64,000 nt of DNA, taken from NCBI GenBank assembly GCA_030998015.1, contig JARWMV010000245.1:744001-808000 (forward strand), given 5' to 3'. Below, in pieces: positions 52,130 through 64,000 of the stretch (within the stretch, counting starts at the first letter, position 1; every line of letters starts with the position of its first letter). Made by a program: the position numbers and the translations under genes. The DNA is from Ceratorhiza oryzae-sativae (taxonomy: Eukaryota > Basidiomycota > Agaricomycetes > Cantharellales > Ceratobasidiaceae). Below the pieces are notes generated by a model that was not told where the DNA came from, ran no database searches, and saw nothing but the letters and a program-made list of their open reading frames with translations.

Positions 52130-55100
52130 ATGGCAACGCTATCCGACCTATATCCCGCGTTGTCGACAGTCGCGGAAGCTATCCGCTTGCACCCCACCCA
52201 ACTCAAGGCGGCCGAGGCGCAACTAGACACCGTCCTAAAAGTACAGGGGGCTTATGACGCCCTGCACGAATTGGCCGCGCAGAAGAATATCCCAGATAAT
52301 ATCAGGCAGCTCGCCATTTCGCGGGTCAAGAATGTGGTCGTCCAAAGCTGGCGATCCAAAGCGTGAGCCACTCTTGGATTGCCATATATATGTGGCTATG
52401 AATGTTAATGCTTACTTCAGAATTTTCAATGATGAGCATCGGGGGAGAATCAAAGCAAGGGTGATGTTGTTTCTGGACGAAGAAAACAACGCTGTAAGTT
52501 CGACGTTGCCTTGTTAGTTCAGCCTCGGGTGAATATTCGGGGCAGATCGCATATCATAATGAGACGATCGCTGGGAAGATTGCACGACAAGATTTTCCTG
52601 GATCTTGGTCAGAGACACTTGTCTTACGTGCATCCTGTGCCGCTGACGTAGATTGATCGACTAGGCCGAACATCATTACGAACTTGCTCGAGGTGATCTC
52701 GATCAACGCACAGAAGCGGCTTGCCGACGACCTGAGTGACCCCAAGGCGACACTTGTGACTCGAAGGGCATTGCAGGTCCTTGCAGCCATACTTGAAGAA
52801 TATGCAACCAAGGTTATCACGGCTACCACTATTGTGATGATCCAGGTATCTATTCAAATGCTATCCTCGGTAGTTTGCACTAAACTCGGCCTCTAGTTGA
52901 CTGGAACGCTTTTAACCCCGTTGTCAGTCTTGTATGGTCAGTTTAGCCGAAGATACTTTTCTCGGTTGAGCCCCGAGACCGTCAACGATCCAGACGTTGG
53001 CGTTGACGTTGAAATTGCCCAGCTTCTCTTTCGAAGCATCAATCGCTTGATGGTGTATGTGTGGAATCGTGTGAAGCAGGTTGATGCAACCCAGGAGCAG
53101 ATTGTAAGCGATCATTTTCTTTTTGATTACAATATGCTCATATCCAGCAAAGATATCCGAGTTTTTCCAAAGCTCAGTCACTCAGCTCGAATCCGTCTTC
53201 AACTTTCGGGTTCAGCTTGTTCTCGCACTTCATTCGACTCAATCTTTTGGATCACTCGATGCAAATGGGCAGCATTGCCTCCAATTGCTCAAGGACCATA
53301 TCCAGTTTGTTACCGACGATTATTTCCGAACTATGCAGAAGCAAGCACTGTCCAGGTTCATGAACATGCCCAAGTGCACCGAGCTTGTTAGATATAACTG
53401 GGATCAGGTGGTCAAGGCTATGAACAGCCCAGCGGAGCTTAGAACGAGTGAGTGCTTGCGCCTGGACTGTTCATGTTGTCTTACGGATTTGAGACCGCCA
53501 ATAGACGAAGCAACTGCGGCGTATCCTTCGCAGTTTTTATGCTCAGCTATGCTCCTTTTCAAGGATAGCTTGTCGATGTGGTCCCCAAATCGACAAACCT
53601 CGGAAGACTCGGGTAAGTAACATTATATTCTGTTAGTGAAATGGGCACGAAACTATGGGATTCTGTAGATATCCTGCCCCCAACATTTGTCGAAAGCGCG
53701 GTCAACTTGCTGGTCCAGACCTTTTTACCGCTGAGCGACGCAAGTCTAGAACTCTGGGCCAATGACCCCGAGGGATTTGTTGAGGAGGAAGAAAAGGAAG
53801 GTGATGCATGGGAGATTGATCCTCGTGTGAGTGCATGGTCAAGCAAATGCTGCGTTTATGCTCAGATTTCTGTCAGCCCTGCGCAGAGCGTCTTCTAATT
53901 ACATTTGCTTCAAAATATACCGACATTGTCGTCCCTGTTATTAAGAACATGTACGACGTTGTAATTGGTATGGTCGTTTTCTATCGCTCTCTAAGAGTAT
54001 TTACTAAAGATGAGCATGTAGCTACACCCACAACAGACCTCGCAACAGCCAAACAGAAGGAAGCGCTCTATGCGGCAATCGGACGATGTGCACATCGTCT
54101 CAAAGAAGCAATCAGTGAGTATTTAGTGTCACTCATTGCCCTGGCTAAACGTCGACGTACCGCAGACTTTGACCAATGGCTGTCTGAAGTAGTCGTTAAA
54201 GAAGTTAGCTCGACGGACCCGGTGTATGCATACTATTTGAACCGGATACTCACTTTGCTAACATGAAATTCTATCAAGAACCGAGTCGTCAAACGGCGTG
54301 TTGCTTGGGTCATTGCAAAATGGTATTCGGACAAGGATGCGCCCACTAGCGGAGGCGCGGTCTGGGAGGTTCTTCGGTATCTTATCCAGGACCAAGGTGA
54401 CGCGTCTGATCTTGTTGTCCGGCTGACTGCAGCCATGGCGTTGGGTGAATGCGTAGATGTGAGTGCATTTTTGGTGATAGGTCGTCAAGTAGTTTATGCG
54501 CCATATGCAGGCTTTGGGATTCGATGCCCACAGCTTCCAACCGCATCTTCCATTCATCATAGAGAGCATGGTTCAACTTGTTTCTGAGTGCGATACGTTT
54601 GAAAGTAAAACGCGTGTGATCAAATCCTTAGCAAAGTAATCGATTGTGTTGGCCAGCGAGTGAGTTATTGATCATTTTGTACCATAAGGCCTTACTCACT
54701 GAGGTGGTAGATCGTTCCGCTCATAGGACCTATCCAACAAGTACTCGCTTCTCTATGTGCGCCAATATACTATCTTCTGGGTAGCGCACCCCCCGCTAAA
54801 ATCAATTCACATAGGGCAAGCGGCCAGCGAGACTGATGGAGGAGCGAACATTGGAGGTGATGGCGCCGTCTGGCTATTCAAGGCCAACCTTTTGGTTTTG
54901 GCCAAGGCACTCGTCGGAGTAGGTTTATGTGTGGTATTATCCGATAAGAGCTGATATCTAGCTGCAGGCTTCAAGGGAACATTCTGCTGGACTTACGGGG
55001 CTCGTGATCCCGCTTATACGCGAAGGGTTGACTTCTGAGGTGAGTCCAACCCTTAATGGGTCCGACGCACATCATTAACATACAGTAGTCAAAACTCCAT

Positions 55101-56375
55101 CTGGACGAAGATGCATACCAATTGTGGTTGACCGCTTTGAGGAATGCTACAGCCCTCCCCCCACCACAACCAGATGCCATAGGACTCGCGGACATGATAC
55201 CAGATATCATCTACTGTATGGATACAAGCTTCGACGTGCTAGGGACATTACTGCAGATACTCGAATCCTACTTGCTCCTTGATGCTACTTTGGTAGTCTC
55301 GGTAAGCTTTTATTGTTACAAGTGGAATAGTGTAACCTCTCGGCTCACGAAGATTTCAGCTGCACGGATTACCTTTATTCCAGGTGCTGAAGAAAGTTTT
55401 ATCTTCGGCTACTTCACACAACCTGAGGGATGTCCTCAGTGCATCCGATTTACTGTTCCAGTTGATTCAGCCCAACGTCTGGCCAGAGCCTGTCCATACC
55501 TCAGAGTTCCTCTGGGACATGTTGAAGTCTGTCATCCAAGACAAGGTGAGATATATCAGAGAATATATTTGTCATTTATTGACGCACCGCAGGCGAACGC
55601 AAGTATCCTCGCGGATCATATCTGTGTCTTTTCACGCATGATTCTTCAGGACCCGAATGTCTTCGTCCACTTGATTGTCGCAGGTGCCGCAGCACACCAA
55701 GCGACAGATAGCCCACTTTTCGAAGGACTATTAGATCAATGGTGGAACAAGGTAAGTTTCACATACAAAGCACCCACATTTGCTCAGTTCCTTTGCAGTT
55801 CGACGTTCTTTCGGAGCCCCGACTTCGCAAGTTGGTTGGTATGGGTATCGCAGGACTGGTTTCCACTGGCCGACACGAGGTCATGGACAGACTTGCATCT
55901 GAAATTCTGAACATGTGGATGGACATTCACGGAGAGTTGAACGAGTCTAAAGTTGCAATGGAGGAATGGGTTCGAAATGGATCAATACCTGAGGAAGAAC
56001 CGTGAGTTTTGGTCGTCCCAAGTGCACGAAAGCGTAGGCCTTACCCTTGAACATAGGTTATACTTACACTGGGCCAAGGATGCTCACGTACCGCCCGACT
56101 CGTTCATGAGGGAGAGTGAAGGCACGCTAGAGGAAGAGCGACGCAGGAAAGTAGGTGTAGGGTGCTGAACAGAAGTTAACTCTTCTAACATCTTTTCTAA
56201 GGTTTGGGAAAACGACCCGATTCGCAAGATCAAGTTTACTACTTTTGTTGCTGAAAAAATGCAACAGGGAACTGCCGCCGTGGGAGGACAAGAGGCCCTT
56301 CAAACCAAATACCTCAAGAACGCCGAGCCTGCTCTTGTGCAGCAGTTGGAAGTTGCACTCGCATCAGGTCTTTGA
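52130..56375 (+). CDS. KAP120: karyopherin of the Kap120/importin-11 type
   Basis: Importin-beta family nuclear transport receptor, built from HEAT repeats. Starts MATLSDLYPALSTVAEAIRLH at 52130. N-terminal landmarks: QLAISRVKNVVVQSWRSKA, then HNETIAGKIARQDFP, the usual importin-N segment. About 17 exons follow, with helical repeats (for example RALQVLAAILEEYATK, VVKRRVAWVIAKWYSDK and RLTAAMALGECVDALGFDAH). The C-terminus VWENDPIRKIKFTTFVAEKM with NAEPALVQQLEVALASGL ends at 56375 and matches the family end. In yeast Kap120 carries ribosome-biogenesis cargo such as Rpf1. Exact exon borders in the middle are approximate. It is convergent with PEX2, 74 bp away. Confidence 0.85.
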
Positions 56376-56449
56376 ATTCGCTTCCTAGTATGCTAGACGT
56401 AGCTATCCTTAATTGTCACGACGTACAATGCAAATAAATGCGGAATCTT

Positions 56450-57973
56450 TCAATCGCTATCGGACAAAGGCCCTGAAGATATTGCGTCCGAGTCAAAGTC
56501 CGTCAGGGAGCTCCCGTCTACGTCAAAACTCCCGCTCCCGATTGTCATTGTTGTCCTGAGTCCTTCTCCAAACCCTGGTGTATCTCCATCTGCGCGGTGA
56601 ATTCGCACAACCGGTGTTGAGCACCTCAAGCACTCCCACGTATCACCTTCATCAGCGGCACGAAGCATCCGGTCCGCAACACAAACGTAGCAATACGCGT
56701 GTCCGCACGAAGTAATGTAAGGCGTGTTGAGCGGGTGGGTCGGAGCCGCTTCAGGCATCCATTTCTCTGCTGCTTGGATATCCTGCGCTCGTTCGGATGA
56801 GTCGGGTGCGATGATGTGTGAGACGGTCGGGGCTGCCTCTTCGGTGCAGATGGCGCATTCGGATGGTGGAAGAGCATAATAAGGCCCCTGGCGCGTGGTT
56901 TTACTTGCTTGGGATGGGGTTGAGGCAGGAGCAAAACCCAGGAGTGTGCGGACAAAGGTGGGAAATGGGATAGAGCTAGGCTGAAGCGAGGTTGTCGAGT
57001 GAATTAGCCATCGCTTGAGGGATTTGGTATTGACCAAGGGCAAAAGGAATAATAAAAATTCCTATAAATGGGTTAAGTAAATGTCTCTCCAGTCCAGTTG
57101 GTGGTGGCTCACCGTGAATGCGTGCCAAACCATCTGGCGGTTCATAAAGTCATAGTTTACACTGCGAGGAACCAATCGTTTGACTGGCTCTAATCGGAGT
57201 CCAAAAAGCCTATCTGCCAAGGTTCGATATCTAAAGATAGGAATAAGTTTGTGCTTCTTTCGGGATTGATGCATACTTGCCTTCCGTTCCACAGAAAGAT
57301 GACGAAGCCAGCGAGACTGAGAGCCCCATGCAGGTTTTCTAGTTGACTCAAAGCCTCCCAGAATTTTCGTCTTTTGTCAGAGGAAGGCGCATCTGGCCAA
57401 GCTTTCGAAAGTGCATGGGATCTGAGTCGACCGTGGACATATGGGAGGAAGATGGTTGCAGAGGCATGCAGCAGCAGTAGCTGGCGAGGCAATCCTGACG
57501 CTAATCATAGTCACACGGTCAATGCGAGACGAACAGGGGCGGGTATTGGGATTTGCGTACGTGCTTTGGTAGAAGATTGAAACCATGCTCTTCGTGAGAG
57601 TTCGTATTTTAGATTTTGGAGTTTCGCGCCATACGTGGCGCCAGTACTCCAAATGGACAAATAGTACAAGGCCGCCTGAAGGATTAGCGTTAATTCAGGC
57701 TCGTGGTTTAACCCCCACGAGAACTATCATGATGCAATCAGTATAGCGTGATCGCAGAAAGTGAAAGACGCTGACTTTGACCAAATCCAAACATTTTCTG
57801 AGCGGCTCTTTCAAGACAGATAGGAGTTCGCTGTCAAGCTGCTCCGAGTCTAGCTGGTTGACTCGAAGAGGTCGGGGGGCAGGTGGCCGTGTGGGCGAAC
57901 GCCGGAGCACATCAAGACGAGGCTGGGCAGCGTCCCAGGCATCTTGCCAAAGATTGTCTGCTGTGGTCGGCAT
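56450..57973 (-). CDS. PEX2: peroxin-2 RING E3 ubiquitin ligase
   Basis: Membrane RING protein of the Pex2-Pex10-Pex12 complex, which ubiquitinates the import receptor Pex5 at the peroxisome. I chose the ATG at 57973 (MPTTADNLWQDAWDAAQPRL), the family start. The N-terminal domain includes EPELTLILQAALYYLSIWS, GLPRQLLLLHASATI and RLVPRSVNYDFMNRQMVWHAF, with helices that cross the membrane, then NTKSLKRWL. The C-terminal RING has CAIC, a long insertion (about 50 residues), then CGHAYCYVC and CLRCS. The acidic tail ends at 56450. Introns are short; one near 57064-57108 is clear. Divergent from the first CorA gene (370 bp between starts). Confidence 0.88.
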
Positions 57974-58343
57974 TGGTCGGTCCCGGTAAGTGGTGATTGG
58001 CTCGTGATTTTCGGTTTCAGTGCCGATGGCCGAGCAATCTAGTTGGGCGCTTCTGGTCTCTCCTTTGGAATGTTGAACCCCACGATTTGGCAGCGAGCAC
58101 ATGATATGCACCGCTCGCCCCTGAGCAACAGCGCCAACGTGTGTACATCTGGGTGGTGGTTTGTCCTCCTCTCCGTAACCAAGGGCGCAAATGTCACGAG
58201 TAAGTTTGTCACATCCTGCTTCGCCCCAAGACAGCAAAGGGAACCGACGGTTTTAGCTGAGCTGCGACAGCACGACTCCTCCTCGTGACCTTTTACCGAA
58301 CGGGCAGGCGCCCTCTACCTCCTCCCACATACAACTTCTCCCC

Positions 58344-60539
58344 ATGTCTTCGTCCCCGGCACTTGCACAGGCGCTGTCGGTCCCTCCGACGAGGCCGAAT
58401 GTCTCGGCAAAGGACAGGTTTCGCTCGTTGGTGAACAAGGTGAGCGCCTAGCGATCGGACACACATTTCTGGCGCTTGGGTACAAAACTGAGCTTTACTG
58501 CTCTAGGTTATCAATCGGAATCGCGCATGTGCGATAATGAAGGAAGTAGCAGCGAGCGCTTCGCTCGAGCAGGGTGTTGATCCAAGCAGCGCAGCTGCTG
58601 AGCGACGCTTTGGGTCTTATCGGGCAAGTCTATTTATATATCATTATGGGGCGTTGTCTAAACCACCATCTCAGACCAAATGCACAATCGAGGTAGTGCA
58701 TTACTCTGAAAGCAAATGCCGCACAGCAAGCTTTACCAACTCCGAGCTCGTTCGATGGCTGGGCGAAAACTTTCCTACACGAAGGCAAGGAGAGGTTAGG
58801 TGGATCAACGTTGGCGGAATCTCTTGGGATGTTGTCAAAGCACTCGCTGTCCGCTACGACCTACACCCCTTGTCCGTCGAGGATGTGATGACCAGCACCC
58901 TAGACAAATCCTTCAAAGTTGACTATTATCATCAACACCTATTCGCTCAGCTCACAAGCTACAAGCTAAAGAGCGACGTTGACGAGGAGGCAATTCAGGG
59001 GCTCAAGCTGCCACCAGCTAATTCGGCGTCATCTTTTTATGTCAACGGTCGAGCAAAGTCACACCAACCGAGTCCCAAACCGCCTACTCTTCAGCTACCC
59101 ACCCGGATCCAGACGCGTCGCCTGCTAGCCGACCGAAATCCTTGCGTTCTCAGTCCAGTAGTCTGAGCGAACTAGGGAGGGCAACCCTCGCAGTCGTTCA
59201 GCCAACTACACAAACTTTGCAGTCGCGTTCCAGCGACGAGGGTGCGATTCAGGCCCTCAAGCTGCAATCGGGCGCATTGGAAATCAAGTCCACAAGGGTG
59301 TTTGTGTTTCTCTTACGGGATGGTAGGCCAAAATCGGATATACTCGGTCCCTCGTGCTGAACCTCATTGTGCTGTAGGCACACTGCTTTCAATACATGAG
59401 GAGCCCACTCTCTACGGAACAGAGCTGAAAGAGCAGCTATATGGCGACTCGTTGATCAGGTCGATGGAAGATGTGTCTATGCTCTTCCATGGGTTCTTGG
59501 ATCTTGGTACGCCGTGTTACGCCATTTACGGCACCACCTTAGCCTTCGACGATCACTAACCATCTTCTGCCAGTCGTCGATCATTTGATCAAGATTAGTG
59601 ACGGCTATCAGGTTGCAATTCTAGCACTAGAGAGGGGCGTGCTATTGAAGCCTACCATGGCTGCTATGCAGACCCGTAAGCCCCCGTCCCAAAACCTAAC
59701 TATACACGCTGATTTAAAAAACCAGTACATTTACTGTCTGGTGACATTGAACTTTTGAGGATGTCGATTAAGCCGTTGCAAAGAATCATTTACGGGCTTC
59801 GGCGATATGATAGAGAGAGGTGCAAGGTGAACCTATCGAATTACAGTATAATTTTCATTTATTAATGCGCAAATGGGCGAACTAGGGCTTAGCAACAGCT
59901 CACGGAGGGTCCCCAGGTTGGTGATCTATTCTGACATTGTCACCGTGTGCTGACGTTGGGCCACAGCTCAGACAAGGGGCTTTTTGAGCGAGGAAACAAA
60001 AATATATTTGACTGATATCTACGACCACATTCGGTACGCCACAGTTGCCTTCAACGGCTACGCTGCTTATTTGACGAACGGCATATTTAGTTATGTCATG
60101 CTCTCATTGGATACCCACAGTTCCACAGCGCGAGAGCTTATTTCATTTAGCTTCAATGTGCGTCTAACTAAATACCCTACAACGCCACACTAAGAGTCTC
60201 TTCAGCTAACAAGCTGTGACTCGACCAATGTTATGCGGAAATTACTTATAGTCACAGTGATATTCTTGCCTCTGACATTCATAACTCAGTATTTTGGTAA
60301 GCACATCCTTAGCCACTCAATGTCAACCGTTGAAATGTGTTCTGCAGGAATGAATTTTGCGGTTATGGACTCTGTGCAGCAACACTCCGATGCATTGTGA
60401 GTGGACGAGTAACACGTGTTTGTTCTCGCTAATGGATTGCTTCCGCAGATTCTGGAAAATCGCTGGCCCTGTAATTGGAACGCTGATCCTCGTTGCGCTT
60501 CGAAATAGGTTACTCAAAGTCATAATCCCAGAGCATTAA
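58344..60539 (+). CDS. CorA/Alr-type Mg2+ transporter, copy 1
   Basis: Plasma- or vacuolar-membrane magnesium channel of the CorA superfamily. Starts MSSSPALAQALSVPPTRP, then NRACAIMKEVAASASLE. The soluble domain has RWINVGGISWDVVKALAVRYDLHPLSVEDV and YYHQHLFAQL; a helix ends STRVFVFLLRD. The membrane part shows VMRKLLIVTVIFLPLTFITQYF, the GMN selectivity motif (GMNFAVMDSVQQHS, near 60350) and FWKIAGPVIGTLILV. One slip near 59063 (CACCAACC, expected CACCCAACC) shifts the linker; the correct frame resumes with QSSSLSELGRATLAVVQ. At least ten exons. It is a close tandem paralog of the gene at 60828. Confidence 0.9.
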
Positions 60540-60827
60540 CCTGGCCTTTCATCTTATATTGGTATACAATAGACGTCGTTCCTTTGCTCATTGTGTATTT
60601 GTCATCTTGTTGCAACAATTCTTTTTGTATCCTACCATTTTTATACTATACCACCCAATATAGCTTCACATATAAGTCCCCTCATCACGTGGAACCGCAA
60701 CATTGATTCTCCATTCAAATCCGCACCTCGGCGATCCCTGCATGCGATGTGGGTTTGCCCCTGATAGCCGGCGCTAGGCTATATTCTCGTTGCTTACTAC
60801 CACCATCACTCCACCCCACCGTTCAAC

Positions 60828-63214
60828 ATGCCCAAGTCCAACTCTGACGCCGACGAGAACGAGTCGCTCACTTCTGACGACGAGGCCGTCGGACCTACCA
60901 CCGGACATGTTTCTCCCGAGGACATAGCCCCGCGTCCATCATTCCTACAAGGACCAGGAAACGGGATAAACCAAGGAGATGGACTGAACGAGGTTGAAAC
61001 TGGCGGGTTAAGGCCACCAACTAGGCCTAATGCTAAATTTCGCGAGTCGGTGAACAAGGTGTGTTAAAACGCGTCTGATGATGCCTGAACTCTTACGAGC
61101 TGAAATCTAGGTTATAGCCATGCGCCGTGCCCACTCTGCGCTGGCTGATATTACACCTGGCACAGAGCCTGGTGCTGATCCTCGAAAGAGCTCAACTGCG
61201 GAGATGTATGGGCACATTAGTGTAGGTTGTCTGTTCTATAAATAGAGACGTCGTCTTATAATATCCACCTTACAGGCCGCATGCAAAATTGAGATAGCCG
61301 AGTACGGACCCAGCAAGGCACGATTCACGACGCTCGACAACAAAGGTTTTATCGACTGGCTCAATAAGCCGGCGACAACTGGCATCCGCGAGATCTGGAA
61401 CAAGGTCCGATGGATCAACATTGCTGGTGTATCGTACGACGTGATCAGTGCTTTGGCGCTGCGATACGAGCTTCATCCACTCTCCATCGAGGACGTGCTT
61501 CATGGTCGAAAGAATGCGCGCTCCAAGGCGGACTATTACACCAGACATTTGTTCATTCATGCTTTGACGCATACCCTTGGTCGACAAGAAGACGATGACG
61601 ACGAGCATGAGGAGCTCGTACGTACAGAGGAGCCACGCTCAATTGCTTCCTCTAGAACATCCACTACATTTGGCAAGGGCTACGAGTCGGGCGACGAAGC
61701 CGATAATGAAAGAGCAAACGGGAGCTGGCTGCATCGGCGACGCAAATCCACCCGCGCCAATACCGCGAATGCTGATCACGGGGGCTGGTACGATGGGAAG
61801 GATCTAGAGCAACGGGTTGGAATGGGTGGAGAGCGTAAGAAACCTCTTATCCGACACAGCCTGACCCCTGCAGGGCGTGCCAAGACTGCTAATCAGAAGG
61901 CCATTAATGAACTTAAAAAGGGATTCGGTCGAGTTTATGTCGATGTTGCTAGTGCATGGATTTTCTTGTTGAGAGATGGTGAGCTGGCATTATTAATTAC
62001 CAAAAACTATTAACACAAACGCCCTTAAAGGTACTATCATTTCCGTCAGCCAAAAACTCGAAACGCCTTTCGGGGCTGCAATTACCAACCGACTTCGAGT
62101 ACGCGACACTGTGCTGCGCTCTTCCGCAGATGCATCACTGCTGCTCGAGAGCCTGCTCGACCTGGGTACGTCCCATAGTCTTCACTAATATTCACTCGTC
62201 GCTTACCTACCTGCCAGTTGTCGACAACGCTGTTCAGGTTGTTGATAAATATCATGATGTGATTCTGAAGATGGAGCGTTCAATTCTGCTCAAACCCAAC
62301 ATGAAGACGGTCCGAGGGCGTAAGCGTGCCTCGTCCTTGATCAGCTTCTTTTCGCTTACCGCTTACCCACAGTGCACATTATCTCTGGTGACTTGACTCT
62401 GCACAAACGCACCCTTGGCCCACTATCTCAGTTAGTGTACGGCTTGCGCAGATACGATTTGGACCGGTGCAAGGTCAGCTATTTCGATATCTGGGTGTCC
62501 CTGAAACTCAATCACTCCTAGGCGCTTGCGGGCTCCGCCGAGCGTGAAGGTATGCGACACAACGATCTCTATTTTACATTAACTGACAGCGCCCAGGGGA
62601 GGTCCGTGGATATCTGTCCCATCAAGCCAAGGTTTACCTGGCTGATGTTCATGATCACGTCGAGTACGCCAAGACAAGCGAAGCTAATTCAACCTGCTAA
62701 TAAACCACACGCTGGTCGATAGGTACATCATGAGCTCACTGGACATGTTTACATCTATCTCCGAGAACTTGATCAACTATACTTTCAATGTTCGTCGATT
62801 TCTTATCCTGGCCAATGAAGCCATGCTAACATAGCCGCATTAGATTGTTTCCTACGAAACGAATCAAGTTATGCGCGGTTTGACGATCGCCACAGTGATC
62901 TTCTTCCCGTTGACGTTCCTTACAGGCTACTTTGGTACTTGCTTCTGATGCTTCTTTAACGTATGCTGACAAGGGCTACCAGGCATGAATTTCGCCACGA
63001 TGGATTCCGTTCAGCAACATTCAGAATCTATGTTAGCTCTGGTTTCCTTGGCTCTCAAAGTGTAATTTCCTGACCTTTTGTTGACAGGTTTTGGTATATC
63101 GCCTGCCCAGTCATGTTTGTGGTGGTCATAGCGTTCTTGTTCCCCGATATCCAGCGACTTGTGCACTTCATCAAGAAGCGGTCGGCGACGAAAAAGTTCG
63201 ATAAAGTCCATTGA
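60828..63214 (+). CDS. CorA/Alr-type Mg2+ transporter, copy 2
   Basis: Starts MPKSNSDADENESLTSDDEA at 60828. Shared layout with copy 1: RESVNKVIAMRRAHSA, the core VRWINIAGVSYDVISALALRYELHPLSIEDV and YYTRHLFIHAL. Then a long Ser/Arg/Asp-rich linker (61580-61900), WIFLLRD, YGLRRYDLDRCK, VIFFPLTFLTGYF and the GMN motif (GMNFATMDSVQQHSESM, near 62985). The last exon encodes FWYIACPVMFVVVIAFLFP and a basic tail ending KKFDKVH. Its exons remain in frame as far as I can follow them. The N-terminal acidic extension and the linker are longer than in copy 1, so the copies have diverged in regulatory regions. Confidence 0.92.
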
Positions 63215-64000
63215 ACAGTAGCTCCCGCTAGCCAAGCTCTATGCACACAATCAGGATCAAACCAGCTTCAAGTGTCGCCCCCAAAAAGCGCCAACCATTT
63301 TGTTTCATGTATATCCTGTACCGCCATCCTAATGACTTTCCCCAGCCTTCATTCTATCTACACACGATCCTAGTTGGTTTCACGTGCGAACTCCACACAC
63401 GTGTTGCATCGCACCAGGGTTATAAGACATACAATACACATCAACAACACTGTCACAGATTGGCGCAGTTCATTTCACTCCATATCCACCATTTACGTTC
63501 CACATAACCAGCTTGTGGGGGACAAAAACACCAACTCTTACTATCCCAACGACGCCAGAAACATAAATATTAAACTCCCAGTCCACGTAGAGACAATCAC
63601 GACTAACTATTGGCCATCAAAGGTTTGAAAGCAATGAAAGAAACAACTCGAGGCTTAAGCAACCCAGCAATAATCACTATGGTTGCTGGTTCCCTCATCT
63701 GCTCCTCGAATATTCGCTCGCGATTGTTCGTTCAGTTACTGATACATGCTAGTCTTTTAGTCATTGGTCGGCAACGCCGCTGCGGCGTTCGTTCGTTTCC
63801 TTCTTTGCCCACCTTTTCTCCCCCTTCTTGGATTCTGAGCCAGCAGTATCGATTTACTGGATTCCATTCCATCGTTAGGTTTGATCATAGAAGGAAATTG
63901 AGTATTACCTTGCACCAGATGCGACTAGAATACAGAACATTTAATCGTTTGAGCTGCCTGGTGATCCGTGGCTGATAAATCAACGCCGTTAAAGGCTACT
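63215..64000. other. intergenic, no gene recognised
   Basis: 3' region of the second CorA gene. Frames of up to 121 codons (63610-63975, +) lack motifs. Confidence 0.45.

Overview
The window is eukaryotic nuclear DNA from a filamentous fungus. Genes are split by many short introns (about 45-70 nt, GT..AG, often with a CTAAC/CTGAC-like branch site), protein families are fungal, and GC is near 50%. The mix of lineage-type BTB/POZ proteins, GH131, AA9, a GPI-type chitin deacetylase and a secreted double-psi barrel protein points to a plant-associated Agaricomycete, probably Rhizoctonia/Ceratobasidiaceae-like. The phylum-level call is strong; the genus is inference. I see no CRISPR array, rRNA, convincing tRNA, intact transposon or viral insertion.

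Layout. 0.9-6.8 kb: BTB protein (-), a small protein with a ubiquitin-like N-terminus (+), a DUF676-type alpha/beta hydrolase (+), then NAA10 (-) and an NDUFAF3-like complex I assembly factor (+) sharing a 124-bp promoter. 7.1-16.5 kb: vacuolar-type aspartic protease, GH131 glucanase, aromatic aminotransferase, cyclophilin-RRM protein and an AA9 LPMO, all +. 17.5-22.1 kb: BTB protein (+) and Cdc7 kinase (-). 22.1-27.4 kb: a gene-poor 5.3 kb. 27.4-31.8 kb: RRP7 (-) and the F-box/WD40 protein Cdc4 (+), divergent. 32.4-37.5 kb: a Zn2Cys6 regulator, a BTB protein and an RNase H1-like protein that appears catalytically damaged. 39.8-46.4 kb: chitin deacetylase, secreted RlpA-like protein, F-box/LRR-like protein (-) and STIMATE-family membrane protein (-). 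46.6-63.2 kb: a dense housekeeping block with NSF/Sec18, GTP cyclohydrolase II, a Kap120/importin-11-like karyopherin, PEX2 (-) and two tandem CorA/Alr-type Mg2+ transporters.

The strongest whole-window pattern is that about half of the otherwise well-conserved genes carry isolated one-base frame breaks. In most of them, restoring one base next to an identical neighbour re-opens the frame. Exon-length arithmetic supports this independently (for example aspartic protease 1217 nt, double-psi barrel gene 452 nt: each one short of a multiple of three), while NAA10, NDUFAF3, RRP7, Cdc4, AA9, chitin deacetylase, the Zn2Cys6 gene and two BTB genes are exactly in frame. This looks more like homopolymer undercalling in the assembly than true pseudogenes.

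Functionally the window mixes core genes (cell cycle Cdc7/Cdc4, ribosome biogenesis RRP7, vesicle fusion NSF, nuclear import, peroxisome PEX2, riboflavin RIB1, Mg2+ uptake) with secreted enzymes likely to act on plant or fungal cell walls. I found no convincing novel multi-gene system. The most interesting local signals are the RNase H with two replaced catalytic residues, the 8-nt and 10-nt microexons of two secreted proteins, and the frameshift signature.
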